DNA of 64,000 nt from FEN-1191 sp964528845 (GTDB lineage: Bacteria > Pseudomonadota > Gammaproteobacteria > Steroidobacterales > Steroidobacteraceae). Below, one piece after another: positions 1-7,642 of the stretch; within the stretch, counting starts at the first letter, position 1; the number at the start of each line of letters is the position of its first letter. The notes below the pieces were generated by a model. That model saw only the letters and a list, made by a program, of their open reading frames with translations, was not told the DNA's origin and ran no database searches. The stretch is taken from contig CAZGVE010000005.1 in NCBI GenBank assembly GCA_964528845.1, forward strand, positions 66,433 through 130,432, written 5' to 3'. The position numbers and the translations under genes are program-made.

Positions 1-1479
1 CTCTACAACGCCTGGTGCGACCGGGTGCCGATCTACGTGGTGATCGGAAACATCGTCGATGCGGACAAGCGCCTGCAGTACTACGAGTGGACGCACTCGG
101 CGATCGATCCGGCGGCGCTGGTGCGCGACTTTATCAAGTGGGACGACCAGCCGGGCTCGCTGCAGCATTTCGCCGAGTCGGCCGTGCGCGCGTACCGGAT
201 CGCGGTCACGCCGCCGATGGGTCCAGTGCTGCTGTCCCTGGATGCCGAGCTGCAGGAGAACCCGATTCCGGAACGCGAAGCGGCAACCATTCCACCGCGC
301 GGCCGCGTGATACCGCCGGTCGGCGACCCGGCGGCCCTCGCGCAGGCCGCACAGCTGCTGGTCGCGGCCGAACATCCGCTGCTGCTGTGCGACCGGATGG
401 CGCGCACGCCCGCGGGGCTAACCCATCTGGTCGAGCTCGCGGAAACACTGCAATGCGCGGTGGTAGACCTGGGTGGGCGGATGAATTTCCCGTCGCGTCA
501 CCCGCTCAATCAGACGTGGCGTCGACCCAGCGTGGTTGCGCAGGCCGACGTGATCCTGGGGGTCGAGGTCAATGATCTCTATGTCGCGATCAACGCGCTC
601 AGCGACCGCATCGCCCGCTCGACCCGACCGCTGTACCGCGCGGGCACGAAGATCATCACGCTCGGGAGCCGCGAGCTGTACCTGAAGTCCAACTACCAGG
701 ATTTTGGCCGCTTCAACGCGGTCGAGCTGGCCATCGACGGGGACGGCGAAGCGAGCCTGCCGGGACTCACCGAACAGGTCCGTCGGCTGGTCGATGCACG
801 CCGCCGTCGGGCCTTCGAGGAGCGGGGGCGACAACTCGCACAGGCGCACCGCGACCTCATCGATCAGTCGCGATCGAATGCCACGATCGGCTGGGACGCA
901 CAGCCGATCACGACCGCGCGGTTGTGCGCCGAGATTTATGCACAGATCCGCAACGAGGACTGGTCGCTGGTCGGCAATGGCATCGGCATCACCTGGCCGC
1001 AGCAACTGTGGGACTTCGACCGTACCTACCGCTGGATCGGTTCTTCCGGTGGCGCGGGCATCGGCTACAACGCGCCCGCGTCGCTAGGCGCCGCACTCGC
1101 GAACCGGCGCCACGGGCGCCTGAGCGTCTCGATACAGGGCGATGGCGACCTGCTGTACGTTCCGAGCACGCTGTGGACCGCGGCCCATCACCGCATCCCG
1201 ATCCTGTATGTGATGCACAACAATCGCGCCTACCATCAGGAGTACATGTACCTGCAGGCGATGGCCAACCGTCACATGCGCGGCATCACCAACGCGCACA
1301 TCGGCACGACGCTGACCGATCCGGCCATCGACTTCGCCACCGTCGCACGCGGCTTCGGCGTGCATGCCGAAGGCCCGATCACGGATCCGGCAGATCTGGG
1401 TCCGGCGCTGCAGCGCGCCGTCGCGGTGGTCAGGCGCGGTGAGCCCGCGCTGGTCGATGTCGTGACGGATCCGCGCTGA
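1..1479 (+). CDS. ThDP-dependent enzyme, acetolactate synthase/benzoylformate decarboxylase-like (5' truncated by window)
   Basis: The reading frame is open from base 1, so the N-terminal PYR domain with its catalytic Glu lies outside the window. What remains is the central domain and the C-terminal PP domain. The ThDP/Mg binding motif is visible as GDGD near 1138, followed about 27 residues later by HNN near 1216. The family makes or cleaves C-C bonds next to a keto group, as in acetolactate synthase or benzoylformate decarboxylase; the substrate cannot be told. A cytochrome c starts 12 bases after the stop. A full-length relative lies at 28417-30204 and shares the motif layout, so the region has two related ThDP enzymes. 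Confidence 0.88.
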   Translation, partial: LYNAWCDRVPIYVVIGNIVDADKRLQYYEWTHSAIDPAALVRDFIKWDDQPGSLQHFAESAVRAYRIAVTPPMGPVLLSLDAELQENPIPEREAATIPPRGRVIPPVGDPAALAQAAQLLVAAEHPLLLCDRMARTPAGLTHLVELAETLQCAVVDLGGRMNFPSRHPLNQTWRRPSVVAQADVILGVEVNDLYVAINALSDRIARSTRPLYRAGTKIITLGSRELYLKSNYQDFGRFNAVELAIDGDGEASLPGLTEQVRRLVDARRRRAFEERGRQLAQAHRDLIDQSRSNATIGWDAQPITTARLCAEIYAQIRNEDWSLVGNGIGITWPQQLWDFDRTYRWIGSSGGAGIGYNAPASLGAALANRRHGRLSVSIQGDGDLLYVPSTLWTAAHHRIPILYVMHNNRAYHQEYMYLQAMANRHMRGITNAHIGTTLTDPAIDFATVARGFGVHAEGPITDPADLGPALQRAVAVVRRGEPALVDVVTDPR

Positions 1480-1491
1480 GGGGCTGGCGGC

Positions 1492-2039
1492 GTGTATCGG
1501 GTCCATCGCGTTCTGATCAGTGCGCTGGCCGTCGCGGCGCTGGCCATCGCCGCGCTGTCGCTTGACGCGGGCGGCAGGGCGTGGTCCGCGGATGCTCCCG
1601 GCGCCGATGCCGCGAATGGCCGAAGGCTCTACCTGGCGGTGGGGTGTTTCGAGTGCCACGGCCGCGCCGGCCAGGGCGGCCGCTTCAACTATCCGGCCCC
1701 GGCACTGGCGCAGACGCCATTGCCGCTGGCCGCGTTCAGCGCGCTGGTGCGTGCGGGCCCGAACGACATGCCTGCCTACGCGCCGCGCGTGCTCGCCGAC
1801 CAGGACGTCGCCGACATCCTCGCATTCCTGCGCTCGCTGCCCGGCCGGCGCCCCNNNNNNNNNNNNNNNNNNNNNNNNNNNNNNNNNNNNNNNNNNNNNN
1901 NNNNNNNNNNNNNNNNNNNNNNNNNNNNNNNNNNNNNNNNNNNNNNNNNNNNNNCCAGGACGTCGCCGACATCCTCGCATTCCTGCGCTCGCTGCCCGGC
2001 CGGCGCCCCGCGAGCGAGATTCCGCTGCTCAACCCTTAA
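1492..2039 (+). CDS. Secreted monoheme cytochrome c (interrupted by an assembly gap)
   Basis: GTG start 12 bases after the ThDP gene. An N-terminal hydrophobic signal segment (residues 8-25) is followed by one heme motif, CFECH, and a Met-rich stretch (NDMPAY) that could give the axial ligand. The helix DQDVADILAFLRSLPG is typical of the C-terminal end of class I cytochromes c. A run of 100 N interrupts the gene, but the 55 bases before and after the run are identical. Collapsing the repeat gives one intact protein ending ASEIPLLNP. Probably a periplasmic electron carrier for an oxidase or dehydrogenase. Confidence 0.85.
1855..1954. other. Assembly gap (100 N) with 55-bp identical flanks
   Basis: Exactly 100 N. 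The 55 bases ending at 1854 recur exactly from 1955 to 2009. This is what a scaffolder leaves when two contigs that overlap by a k-mer are joined with a default gap. The true sequence probably has one copy and no gap. Confidence 0.9.
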
Positions 2040-2052
2040 GTCGATCGCCCCG

Positions 2053-2928
2053 TCAGCTCGTCCGACGGCGAGCCAGCACGCCGAGGCCGCCAAGACCACT
2101 GAGCATCAACCAGACCGTCGCAGGGAGCGGAACCGGTGAGGGCGACGAAGCAGTTATGAACTCGGGAAGCGTCAAGCCCGGAGTGGGCGCAAAGGTGAGC
2201 CCTGGAGAAAGCTGGATCGAAATCGGGTCGCTGCCACTAAAGTAGGTGAGTCCTCCGACCTCTGTACCGGCCATGTCTATTTCCAACAGGTACGTGTGCC
2301 CCGGCTGGACCTGTTCGGTGGTGACGAGTTCCGTGTCGACCGTTGCAGTGGGGGCCGACGAATTGGCAAGGAACGGTGTGGCGCAATTGGTGATGGCCTC
2401 ATAGGTGGTGCCACAGATCTGCGCCGCCGAACCCTTATCGAAACTGCCCAAGTAAACGGTATAGTCGCCGATGCCGATCGATTCGCTCAGGTGGGAGTAT
2501 TCATACAAGAAGCCGCTCGTTGCACCGCCCGTGCCCACGTCTCCTTGAAAGTGGCCCGATACCGTGAAGGTTCCCGACGAGGCGAATTGGAACGCTTCGC
2601 TGTATCTGACCTGCACACTCAGATCGCCCGTGGGCGTAGGGCCGCTGCCGCCGACTCCCAAATCGCCCGTGGAAAGATCGAAATACGCGCTCGCATTTAC
2701 CGGAAATCCACCCGGCAAGGCCGGCCCCAAGTTCACTCCGGAGGCGCCCGCAACCGCGTAATTCGACGCATACCCCGTGTATGCGTTAACGCTTCCCGAT
2801 GAGGCCACGTGGACCTGCGCAAGGTAATTCCCAGGCTGGGCATCGAAGACGTACACCTGTGCGCTCGCGACGGAGCACACCACCAATGCCGCGAGCATCG
2901 AAAACTTGGCCCAGGACTTTGTATTCAT
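2053..2928 (-). CDS. VPLPA/PEP-CTERM sorting domain protein
   Basis: 291 residues. A signal peptide (residues 1-23, ending VASAQ) leads into a low-complexity extracellular domain rich in Gly, Ser and Thr. The C-terminus has the VPLPA motif, a hydrophobic helix and a terminal ARRR, which is the tripartite signal for exosortase processing in Gram-negative bacteria. No exosortase or exopolysaccharide gene is nearby. The body of the protein has no domain I recognise; it is probably a surface or biofilm-matrix protein. Confidence 0.85.
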   Translation of the reverse strand: MNTKSWAKFSMLAALVVCSVASAQVYVFDAQPGNYLAQVHVASSGSVNAYTGYASNYAVAGASGVNLGPALPGGFPVNASAYFDLSTGDLGVGGSGPTPTGDLSVQVRYSEAFQFASSGTFTVSGHFQGDVGTGGATSGFLYEYSHLSESIGIGDYTVYLGSFDKGSAAQICGTTYEAITNCATPFLANSSAPTATVDTELVTTEQVQPGHTYLLEIDMAGTEVGGLTYFSGSDPISIQLSPGLTFAPTPGLTLPEFITASSPSPVPLPATVWLMLSGLGGLGVLARRRTS

Positions 2929-3070
2929 CGATTGGCTCCGAGTGACTGCACACGCCGCCCGGATGCAGATTGAATGACGGGACTGGCAATCTAAGTTTCT
3001 GCCACAAGAACAGCAAACCCATGTTACATAACCGACATGCCCAAAGCGTGCGGCGCAGAGGCTATGCGCG

Positions 3071-3538
3071 CTAGCGCAGCAATCGAACGCCCAGGTAGCG
3101 CGCCAGGCCCCGCGCCCCGGCAGCCATCACCTGCCCGTGATTCCAGCGAAACATCGGTGCCATCAGCGGTGCCAGCGCATTCATCCAGGCGCGCGAAGTC
3201 GCTACTTCCCAGTCGTAGCGCACGCGCGTCGTGAGCCGATCGTCGCTCAGAGTCCAGCGACCCACACCGGTCAGTTCGCCCACGGCATCGCCGGCCAGCA
3301 GGTGCGGTGGCTGCACTACGGTGGAACGCATGTTGAACGAGAGGCGGTACGGCAATCGACTGGACCAGGTGTAGCGGCGTACCGCGCCCACCCCGGAGGC
3401 ATCGCCCGGCTCCAGCTCTTCGACCGACAGCACGTACGGCCACCACCGGGGCCAGGCCGCGACGTCGTAGATCGCCTGCCACACGCGCTCGATCGGCGCG
3501 TCCAGGTGCCACTCGGTCACCAGCGCGTAACGCTTCAT
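3071..3538 (-). CDS. SRPBCC (START/polyketide cyclase-like) family protein
   Basis: 155 residues. It opens with a typical SRPBCC strand-helix pattern (EWHLDAPIERVWQAIYDVAAWPRWWPYV) and ends with a long C-terminal helix. The fold makes a pocket for hydrophobic ligands and no catalytic residues can be assigned. No signal peptide is seen, so it should be cytoplasmic. It starts 10 bases after the metallo-beta-lactamase gene on the same strand, so the two are probably co-transcribed. Confidence 0.75.
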   Translation of the reverse strand: MKRYALVTEWHLDAPIERVWQAIYDVAAWPRWWPYVLSVEELEPGDASGVGAVRRYTWSSRLPYRLSFNMRSTVVQPPHLLAGDAVGELTGVGRWTLSDDRLTTRVRYDWEVATSRAWMNALAPLMAPMFRWNHGQVMAAGARGLARYLGVRLLR

Positions 3539-3548
3539 CGCCGAACGC

Positions 3549-4430
3549 TTACTGCTGCTCGCGTGTCAGCTCGGCCTCGAAGGCGCGCTCCTTCTCCGCG
3601 ATCGCTGCCTGGTAGCCCGCCGGGTCCACCCAGACGTTGCCGGTTTCCCCGCCGTGGAGGCGATCCAGCTTGGCCAGCATGCCGAAGTAGGCGCCATGGG
3701 CGCCCAGGAATACATCGCAGGGCAGCGCTTTCAGCAGTGCAAAGGTTCGACGGTAATCGGCGGCCATGCCCGGATACGATGCCGGGTGCCCTGGCCGATC
3801 AACGAGTTGGAATCCCGCATTGATGTTCCAGCTGCCGACGATCACGACGTTCAGCAGCCGGCCGCCATCGTTGAGCTTGAGCGTCCACGTCGTGCAGCCG
3901 CGCGTGTGTCCGGGCGTCTTGTGCGCGACCAGTACCGTGTCACCGAGGCGCACCGTATCGCCGTCGTGCAGCACGCGATCGACTTTTGCGGCCGGGTATC
4001 GGTTGTCGGGGTAGTGAAAGTCACTGGCGCCACCGCTCTCGACGACCGGTACGTCGTCATCCATCACCATGTACCGCGCACCGGTCTGCTGCTTCAGGGT
4101 CGCGCTGCCAGCATCATGGTCCCAGTGCGCGTGGCTGATCAGCAGCACCTTGATGTCCTGAAAGCGGAATCCGAGCTGCTCGATGCTGCTGCGGATCAGC
4201 GGCACGGAGCTCTCGAGGCTGGAATTGATCAGGATGTCACCCTGCGGCGTGACGATCAGATAGGACGCGAGGTCGCGGCTGCCGACGTAGTACAGGTTGC
4301 CGGCGATCCGGAATGGCGCCTGCGGTGTGGTCCAGTCCGCGTTCTCGGCTGCGGGCAAGCGCGCGGCCAGTAGCAGCATCGCCAGCCCGACCCAGCCCCG
4401 GTATCCGGAAATCGTGTTTGCCACCGGCAT
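3549..4430 (-). CDS. Subclass B3 metallo-beta-lactamase-like enzyme
   Basis: 293 residues with a hydrophobic signal segment (residues 10-28), so probably periplasmic. All B3 zinc ligands can be seen: H100, H102, D104 and H105 in SHAHWDHDAG, H175 in PGHTRG and H245 in GAHGAYFGM (positions 116, 118, 120, 121, 196 and 263 in standard numbering). Length and spacing fit B3 enzymes such as L1 or THIN-B. The family hydrolyses beta-lactams including carbapenems, but activity here is not shown. It lies in a divergent pair with the aldo/keto reductase, with an SRPBCC gene downstream. Confidence 0.82.
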   Translation of the reverse strand: MPVANTISGYRGWVGLAMLLLAARLPAAENADWTTPQAPFRIAGNLYYVGSRDLASYLIVTPQGDILINSSLESSVPLIRSSIEQLGFRFQDIKVLLISHAHWDHDAGSATLKQQTGARYMVMDDDVPVVESGGASDFHYPDNRYPAAKVDRVLHDGDTVRLGDTVLVAHKTPGHTRGCTTWTLKLNDGGRLLNVVIVGSWNINAGFQLVDRPGHPASYPGMAADYRRTFALLKALPCDVFLGAHGAYFGMLAKLDRLHGGETGNVWVDPAGYQAAIAEKERAFEAELTREQQ

Positions 4431-4525
4431 GCCCCCGTCTGATGCTTATCCCCAGAAGAGTAGCATAGGCAAGGCCGCGACCTTCCCCCTGCACCAGTAC
4501 CCCCCGACGGGGCTGGAGGTGTCTC

Positions 4526-5488
4526 ATGACTGCATCTGGCAAGACTTCATTCGACGATCGGCGCCTCTCGCGCCGCGAACTGCTGCAGACCGGGGTCCTG
4601 GCCGGCATCGGTGCGATGCTGAGCCCGCCACTGCCGGCAGCCGATGCGGCGGCAGGAGCGCTGATCGTGAAGCAGATCCCGGCCACCGGTGAGGCGCTGC
4701 CGGTGATGGGCATCGGTACCAACGCGTTCAATGACCCGAACAACCCGGAATTGCGCGAGGTGCTGAGGCGCATGCAGCAGCTCGGCGGCGCCGTGATCGA
4801 TACCGCCGCGATGTACGGCCAGAGCGAAGCGGTGATCGGCTCGGCACTGATGCAGCTGGGACTGCGCAGCCGGATGTTCCTCGCGACCAAGTTCAATGCG
4901 GCTGGAGTTTTTGCGCGCGACCCCGCGGGCGCCGCAAGCTTCGAGCGCTCGCTGATGCGCCTGCAGACCGATCACGTCGACCTGCTGTTCGCCCACTTCC
5001 TGGACAGCGTCGAACCGCTGATGCCACTGATGCAGCAGCTGAAGCAGGCCGGCAAGACCCGGTATATCGGTATCACAAGCGTGGACGTGGACCAGCATCC
5101 GCGCCTGATCGAGTACATGCGGCGCTATCCGATTGACTTCGTACAGGTGGATTACTCGCTGGCCAACCGCGAGGCGGCCGCGAGCGTATTGCCGGTCGCG
5201 ATGGAACGCCGGATCGCGGTCATGGCGGCGGTACCGCTGGGCGGACGCCGGGGTTCGCTGCTGACGCAGGCCGCGGGCCACGAACTGCCAGGCTGGGCGG
5301 CGGAGATCGGCGTCAGCAGCTGGAGCCAGTTCTGCCTGAAGTACGTGGTCTCGCATCCGGCGGTGACCTGTGCGATCCCCGGATCCTCGAAGGTGCAGCA
5401 CATCGAGGACAACCAGGCCGCCGGGCACGGCCGGGTGCCGGACGCGGCGATGCGCCGCAGGATGGAGCAGTTCTGGGACCGGATCTGA
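4526..5488 (+). CDS. Tat-exported aldo/keto reductase
   Basis: 320 residues. The N-terminus has a twin-arginine motif (SRRELLQTG, residues 15-23) and a hydrophobic stretch ending around PAADA, so the enzyme is probably exported folded with its nicotinamide cofactor. The catalytic tetrad fits D92, Y97 (DTAAMYG), K122 (ATKFN) and H157 (FAHFLD). GGAGG at 4515-4519 sits 6 bases before the ATG and supports this start. Most AKRs are cytoplasmic, so export is unusual though known in environmental proteobacteria. The substrate is unknown. Confidence 0.85.
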   Translation: MTASGKTSFDDRRLSRRELLQTGVLAGIGAMLSPPLPAADAAAGALIVKQIPATGEALPVMGIGTNAFNDPNNPELREVLRRMQQLGGAVIDTAAMYGQSEAVIGSALMQLGLRSRMFLATKFNAAGVFARDPAGAASFERSLMRLQTDHVDLLFAHFLDSVEPLMPLMQQLKQAGKTRYIGITSVDVDQHPRLIEYMRRYPIDFVQVDYSLANREAAASVLPVAMERRIAVMAAVPLGGRRGSLLTQAAGHELPGWAAEIGVSSWSQFCLKYVVSHPAVTCAIPGSSKVQHIEDNQAAGHGRVPDAAMRRRMEQFWDRI

Positions 5489-5536
5489 TACTGTGCCAGC
5501 CATTACAAACATTAAATGATGATCCGGAGGGTTCCC

Positions 5537-6685
5537 ATGCCTACCCGCGCCACGCCCGCCGTCGCCATCGCCTTTGCCATTGCCGCGGCCTGCACCAGCT
5601 GCCTGCTCGACGCGCCCGCCGAGGCTGCGAACATCACGCGAGCGGATTGGGGCATGACACCGGAGGGCAAGAAGGTCGACCTGTTCACGCTGACTGGCGC
5701 CGGCGGCCTCACGGCGCGCATTACGGATTTTGGCGGCATCATCGTGAGCGTGATGGCGCCGGACAAGAATGGCCAGAGCGCCGATGTCGTGCTCGGGGAG
5801 GACGACCTCGCCGGCTATGAGAAGGGAGGGCCGGCCGCCGCGATCATCGGCCGCTATGCGAACCGCATCGGCAGCAATGGGACTTTTCCGCTCGACGGCA
5901 AGACCGTCCAGCTCGAGCGCACCGCCGCCGACCAGAAGATCGTGATCCACGGCGGCACGGCGCCCTTCGCCAGGAAGGTCTGGACCGCAGTGATGCATGA
6001 CGGCGTCGAGCCCCAGCTCAGTTTGAGCATCGTCAGTCCCGATGGCGACGGCGGCTTTCCCGGCACGCTGAGCGCGACCGTGACCTACACCGTCACGAAG
6101 GACAATGCGCTGCGACTCGACTACCGCGCGACGAGCGACAAGCCCACCGTGGTCAACCTGACCAACCATGCGTATTTCAGCCTGGGCGGCGAAGGCCGCG
6201 GCACTGTGCTCGATCAGCGGCTGCGCGTGTACGCGGACCGCTACACGGTATTCGATGCCGACGGCCTTCCAACCGGTGAGATCGCACCGGTAGCGGGCAC
6301 GCCGCTGGACTTCGGCCAGCCGGTACGGGTCGGTGATATCGTCGATTCGACTTTCGTCCAGATCGCACAGCGCAAGGGATTGGACGTCAACCTGATCGTC
6401 AATGGCCCAGCCGGTACGCTGCGCCGGGCCGCGAGGCTCACCGATCCGGGTTCAGGGCGGGTGCTGACGGTCTGGACGACGCAGCCTGGGGTACAGATCT
6501 ACAGCGACAACATCAGTGGCACGGTGCCCGGCAAGGGCGGCAAGCAGTATGGCAGCCGCTATGGCCTGTGCTTCGAGACGCAGCACTATCCGGATTCACC
6601 GAATCACCCGGATTTTCCGAGCACCGAGCTCAGACCAGGCAAGCCGCTGCATGAAGTGACGGAGTTCCGCTTCAGCACCGGGTGA
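5537..6685 (+). CDS. Aldose 1-epimerase (galactose mutarotase family), secreted
   Basis: 382 residues from the ATG at 5537, chosen because GGAGG at 5526-5530 lies 6 bases upstream; an in-frame ATG at 5516 lacks such a site. A signal peptide is present, and ACTSC near residue 23 could be a lipobox. Family motifs include the GRYANRI block, VIHGG, the catalytic His in NLTNHAYFSLGG, and the terminal catalytic Glu in LCFETQHYPDSPNH. The enzyme interconverts alpha and beta anomers of aldoses. Its placement beside an exported reductase and upstream of a PQQ dehydrogenase operon fits periplasmic sugar processing. Confidence 0.9.
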   Translation: MPTRATPAVAIAFAIAAACTSCLLDAPAEAANITRADWGMTPEGKKVDLFTLTGAGGLTARITDFGGIIVSVMAPDKNGQSADVVLGEDDLAGYEKGGPAAAIIGRYANRIGSNGTFPLDGKTVQLERTAADQKIVIHGGTAPFARKVWTAVMHDGVEPQLSLSIVSPDGDGGFPGTLSATVTYTVTKDNALRLDYRATSDKPTVVNLTNHAYFSLGGEGRGTVLDQRLRVYADRYTVFDADGLPTGEIAPVAGTPLDFGQPVRVGDIVDSTFVQIAQRKGLDVNLIVNGPAGTLRRAARLTDPGSGRVLTVWTTQPGVQIYSDNISGTVPGKGGKQYGSRYGLCFETQHYPDSPNHPDFPSTELRPGKPLHEVTEFRFSTG

Positions 6686-6698
6686 GTTCACCACCGGG

Positions 6699-6729
6699 TG
6701 AGTCGCCGGCGCCGGCGGGCGCCGACTCA
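6699..6729. terminator. Hairpin between convergent genes (possible bidirectional terminator)
   Basis: TGAGTCG at 6699-6705 pairs with CGACTCA at 6723-6729, and GCGCC/GGCGC extend the stem inward after a small bulge. It lies between the epimerase stop and the stop of the beta-propeller gene. There is no T tract, so intrinsic termination is uncertain. Confidence 0.4.
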
Positions 6730-7638
6730 GGCGATTTCGATGCTGAAGACGTAGCCGCTCGAGGGGCTCTCGTAGTTCTTCCAGCCCGGGTGGTAGCCCG
6801 CATCGCAGGACACCAGCACGCCACCGTGGTTCTCGAGCCCGTGCGGGTCGCAGGAGCCATCGGCGAACGTGAGGGTCTCGACCGGCTCGCCGGTGCCTAC
6901 GTCATAGCGCACCAGCGCGGACTTGCTGTCCGCATAGCCGGTGCTCTCATTCGCGATGACCTGCAGCAGCGTGCCGTCCTGATCGAAGGTGATGTCGTGA
7001 TAGCGGGTCAGACCCATCGGTGCCGCGATCGGAAACTGCGTCTCGATGCTCCAGGTTGAAGGGTTCACGCAGACGATCGAATGCATCCGGTTGTTGACGA
7101 TCCACAGCTTGCCCTGATGCCATTGCGCGCCGTGGATACCGCCGCTGCTCGCGCCCGGACTGCCTGGAATCTGCCGGTGAGCGACCTGCTTGCCGCTGGC
7201 CAGATCGACCTGGTGTATGCCGGTCGTGGCGTCGGTCATGTTGGACATCACCCACAGCGAGCCGCCCCCAGCGGCCAGCCCTGAAGTATTGACGGCATCA
7301 CTCTGGAGCGTGCGCTGCAGCTTGCCGTTCCAGTCCATCAGCCAGATGGATTCCTTGCCGGGCGGGCGGCTGGAGCCGGCACGCTTGGCCACCTCGTCGG
7401 TCAGGAACTGCTGGGCGAGCCAGACACCCTCGGGCGCGACCGCCATGCCGTTCGGATAGAAGCCCGATGCCTTGAATAGTTTCCTGGTCCTGACCATGCG
7501 GTTCGGCAGCGCCTTGCCGCGAGGCGCCGGAGCCGCGGCTGCCGGCGCGCTTTGCCCGAAGGCCGGATGGAATGCCGCGCCGCTGGCCGCTAACCCCATC
7601 CCGACCAGGAAATCCCGTTTGCTGATGCTGGTGCTCAT
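6727..7638 (-). CDS. Secreted beta-propeller protein (NHL/YncE-like)
   Basis: 303 residues from the ATG at 7638. The N-terminus KRDFLVGMGLAASGAAF resembles a Tat signal with one Arg replaced by Lys, cut near AFGQ. The rest shows repeated strands of the type ...WLAQ..., SLWVMSN..., KLWIVNN... typical of propellers. No catalytic residues are recognised. It follows the PQQ dehydrogenase by 4 bases and so belongs to that operon. It may be a lactonase-like or binding partner of the dehydrogenase. Confidence 0.75.
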   Translation of the reverse strand: MSTSISKRDFLVGMGLAASGAAFHPAFGQSAPAAAAPAPRGKALPNRMVRTRKLFKASGFYPNGMAVAPEGVWLAQQFLTDEVAKRAGSSRPPGKESIWLMDWNGKLQRTLQSDAVNTSGLAAGGGSLWVMSNMTDATTGIHQVDLASGKQVAHRQIPGSPGASSGGIHGAQWHQGKLWIVNNRMHSIVCVNPSTWSIETQFPIAAPMGLTRYHDITFDQDGTLLQVIANESTGYADSKSALVRYDVGTGEPVETLTFADGSCDPHGLENHGGVLVSCDAGYHPGWKNYESPSSGYVFSIEIA

Positions 7639-7642
7639 GGTT

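Noticed and set aside
2940..3020. Sigma-54 promoter for the VPLPA-CTERM gene
   Set aside because: GG and GC elements on the minus strand are 14 bases apart instead of 10, so the fit is not good.
4547..6169. Long minus-strand open frame opposite the aldo/keto reductase and epimerase
   Set aside because: It spans two clear genes and their promoter region and shows no motif.
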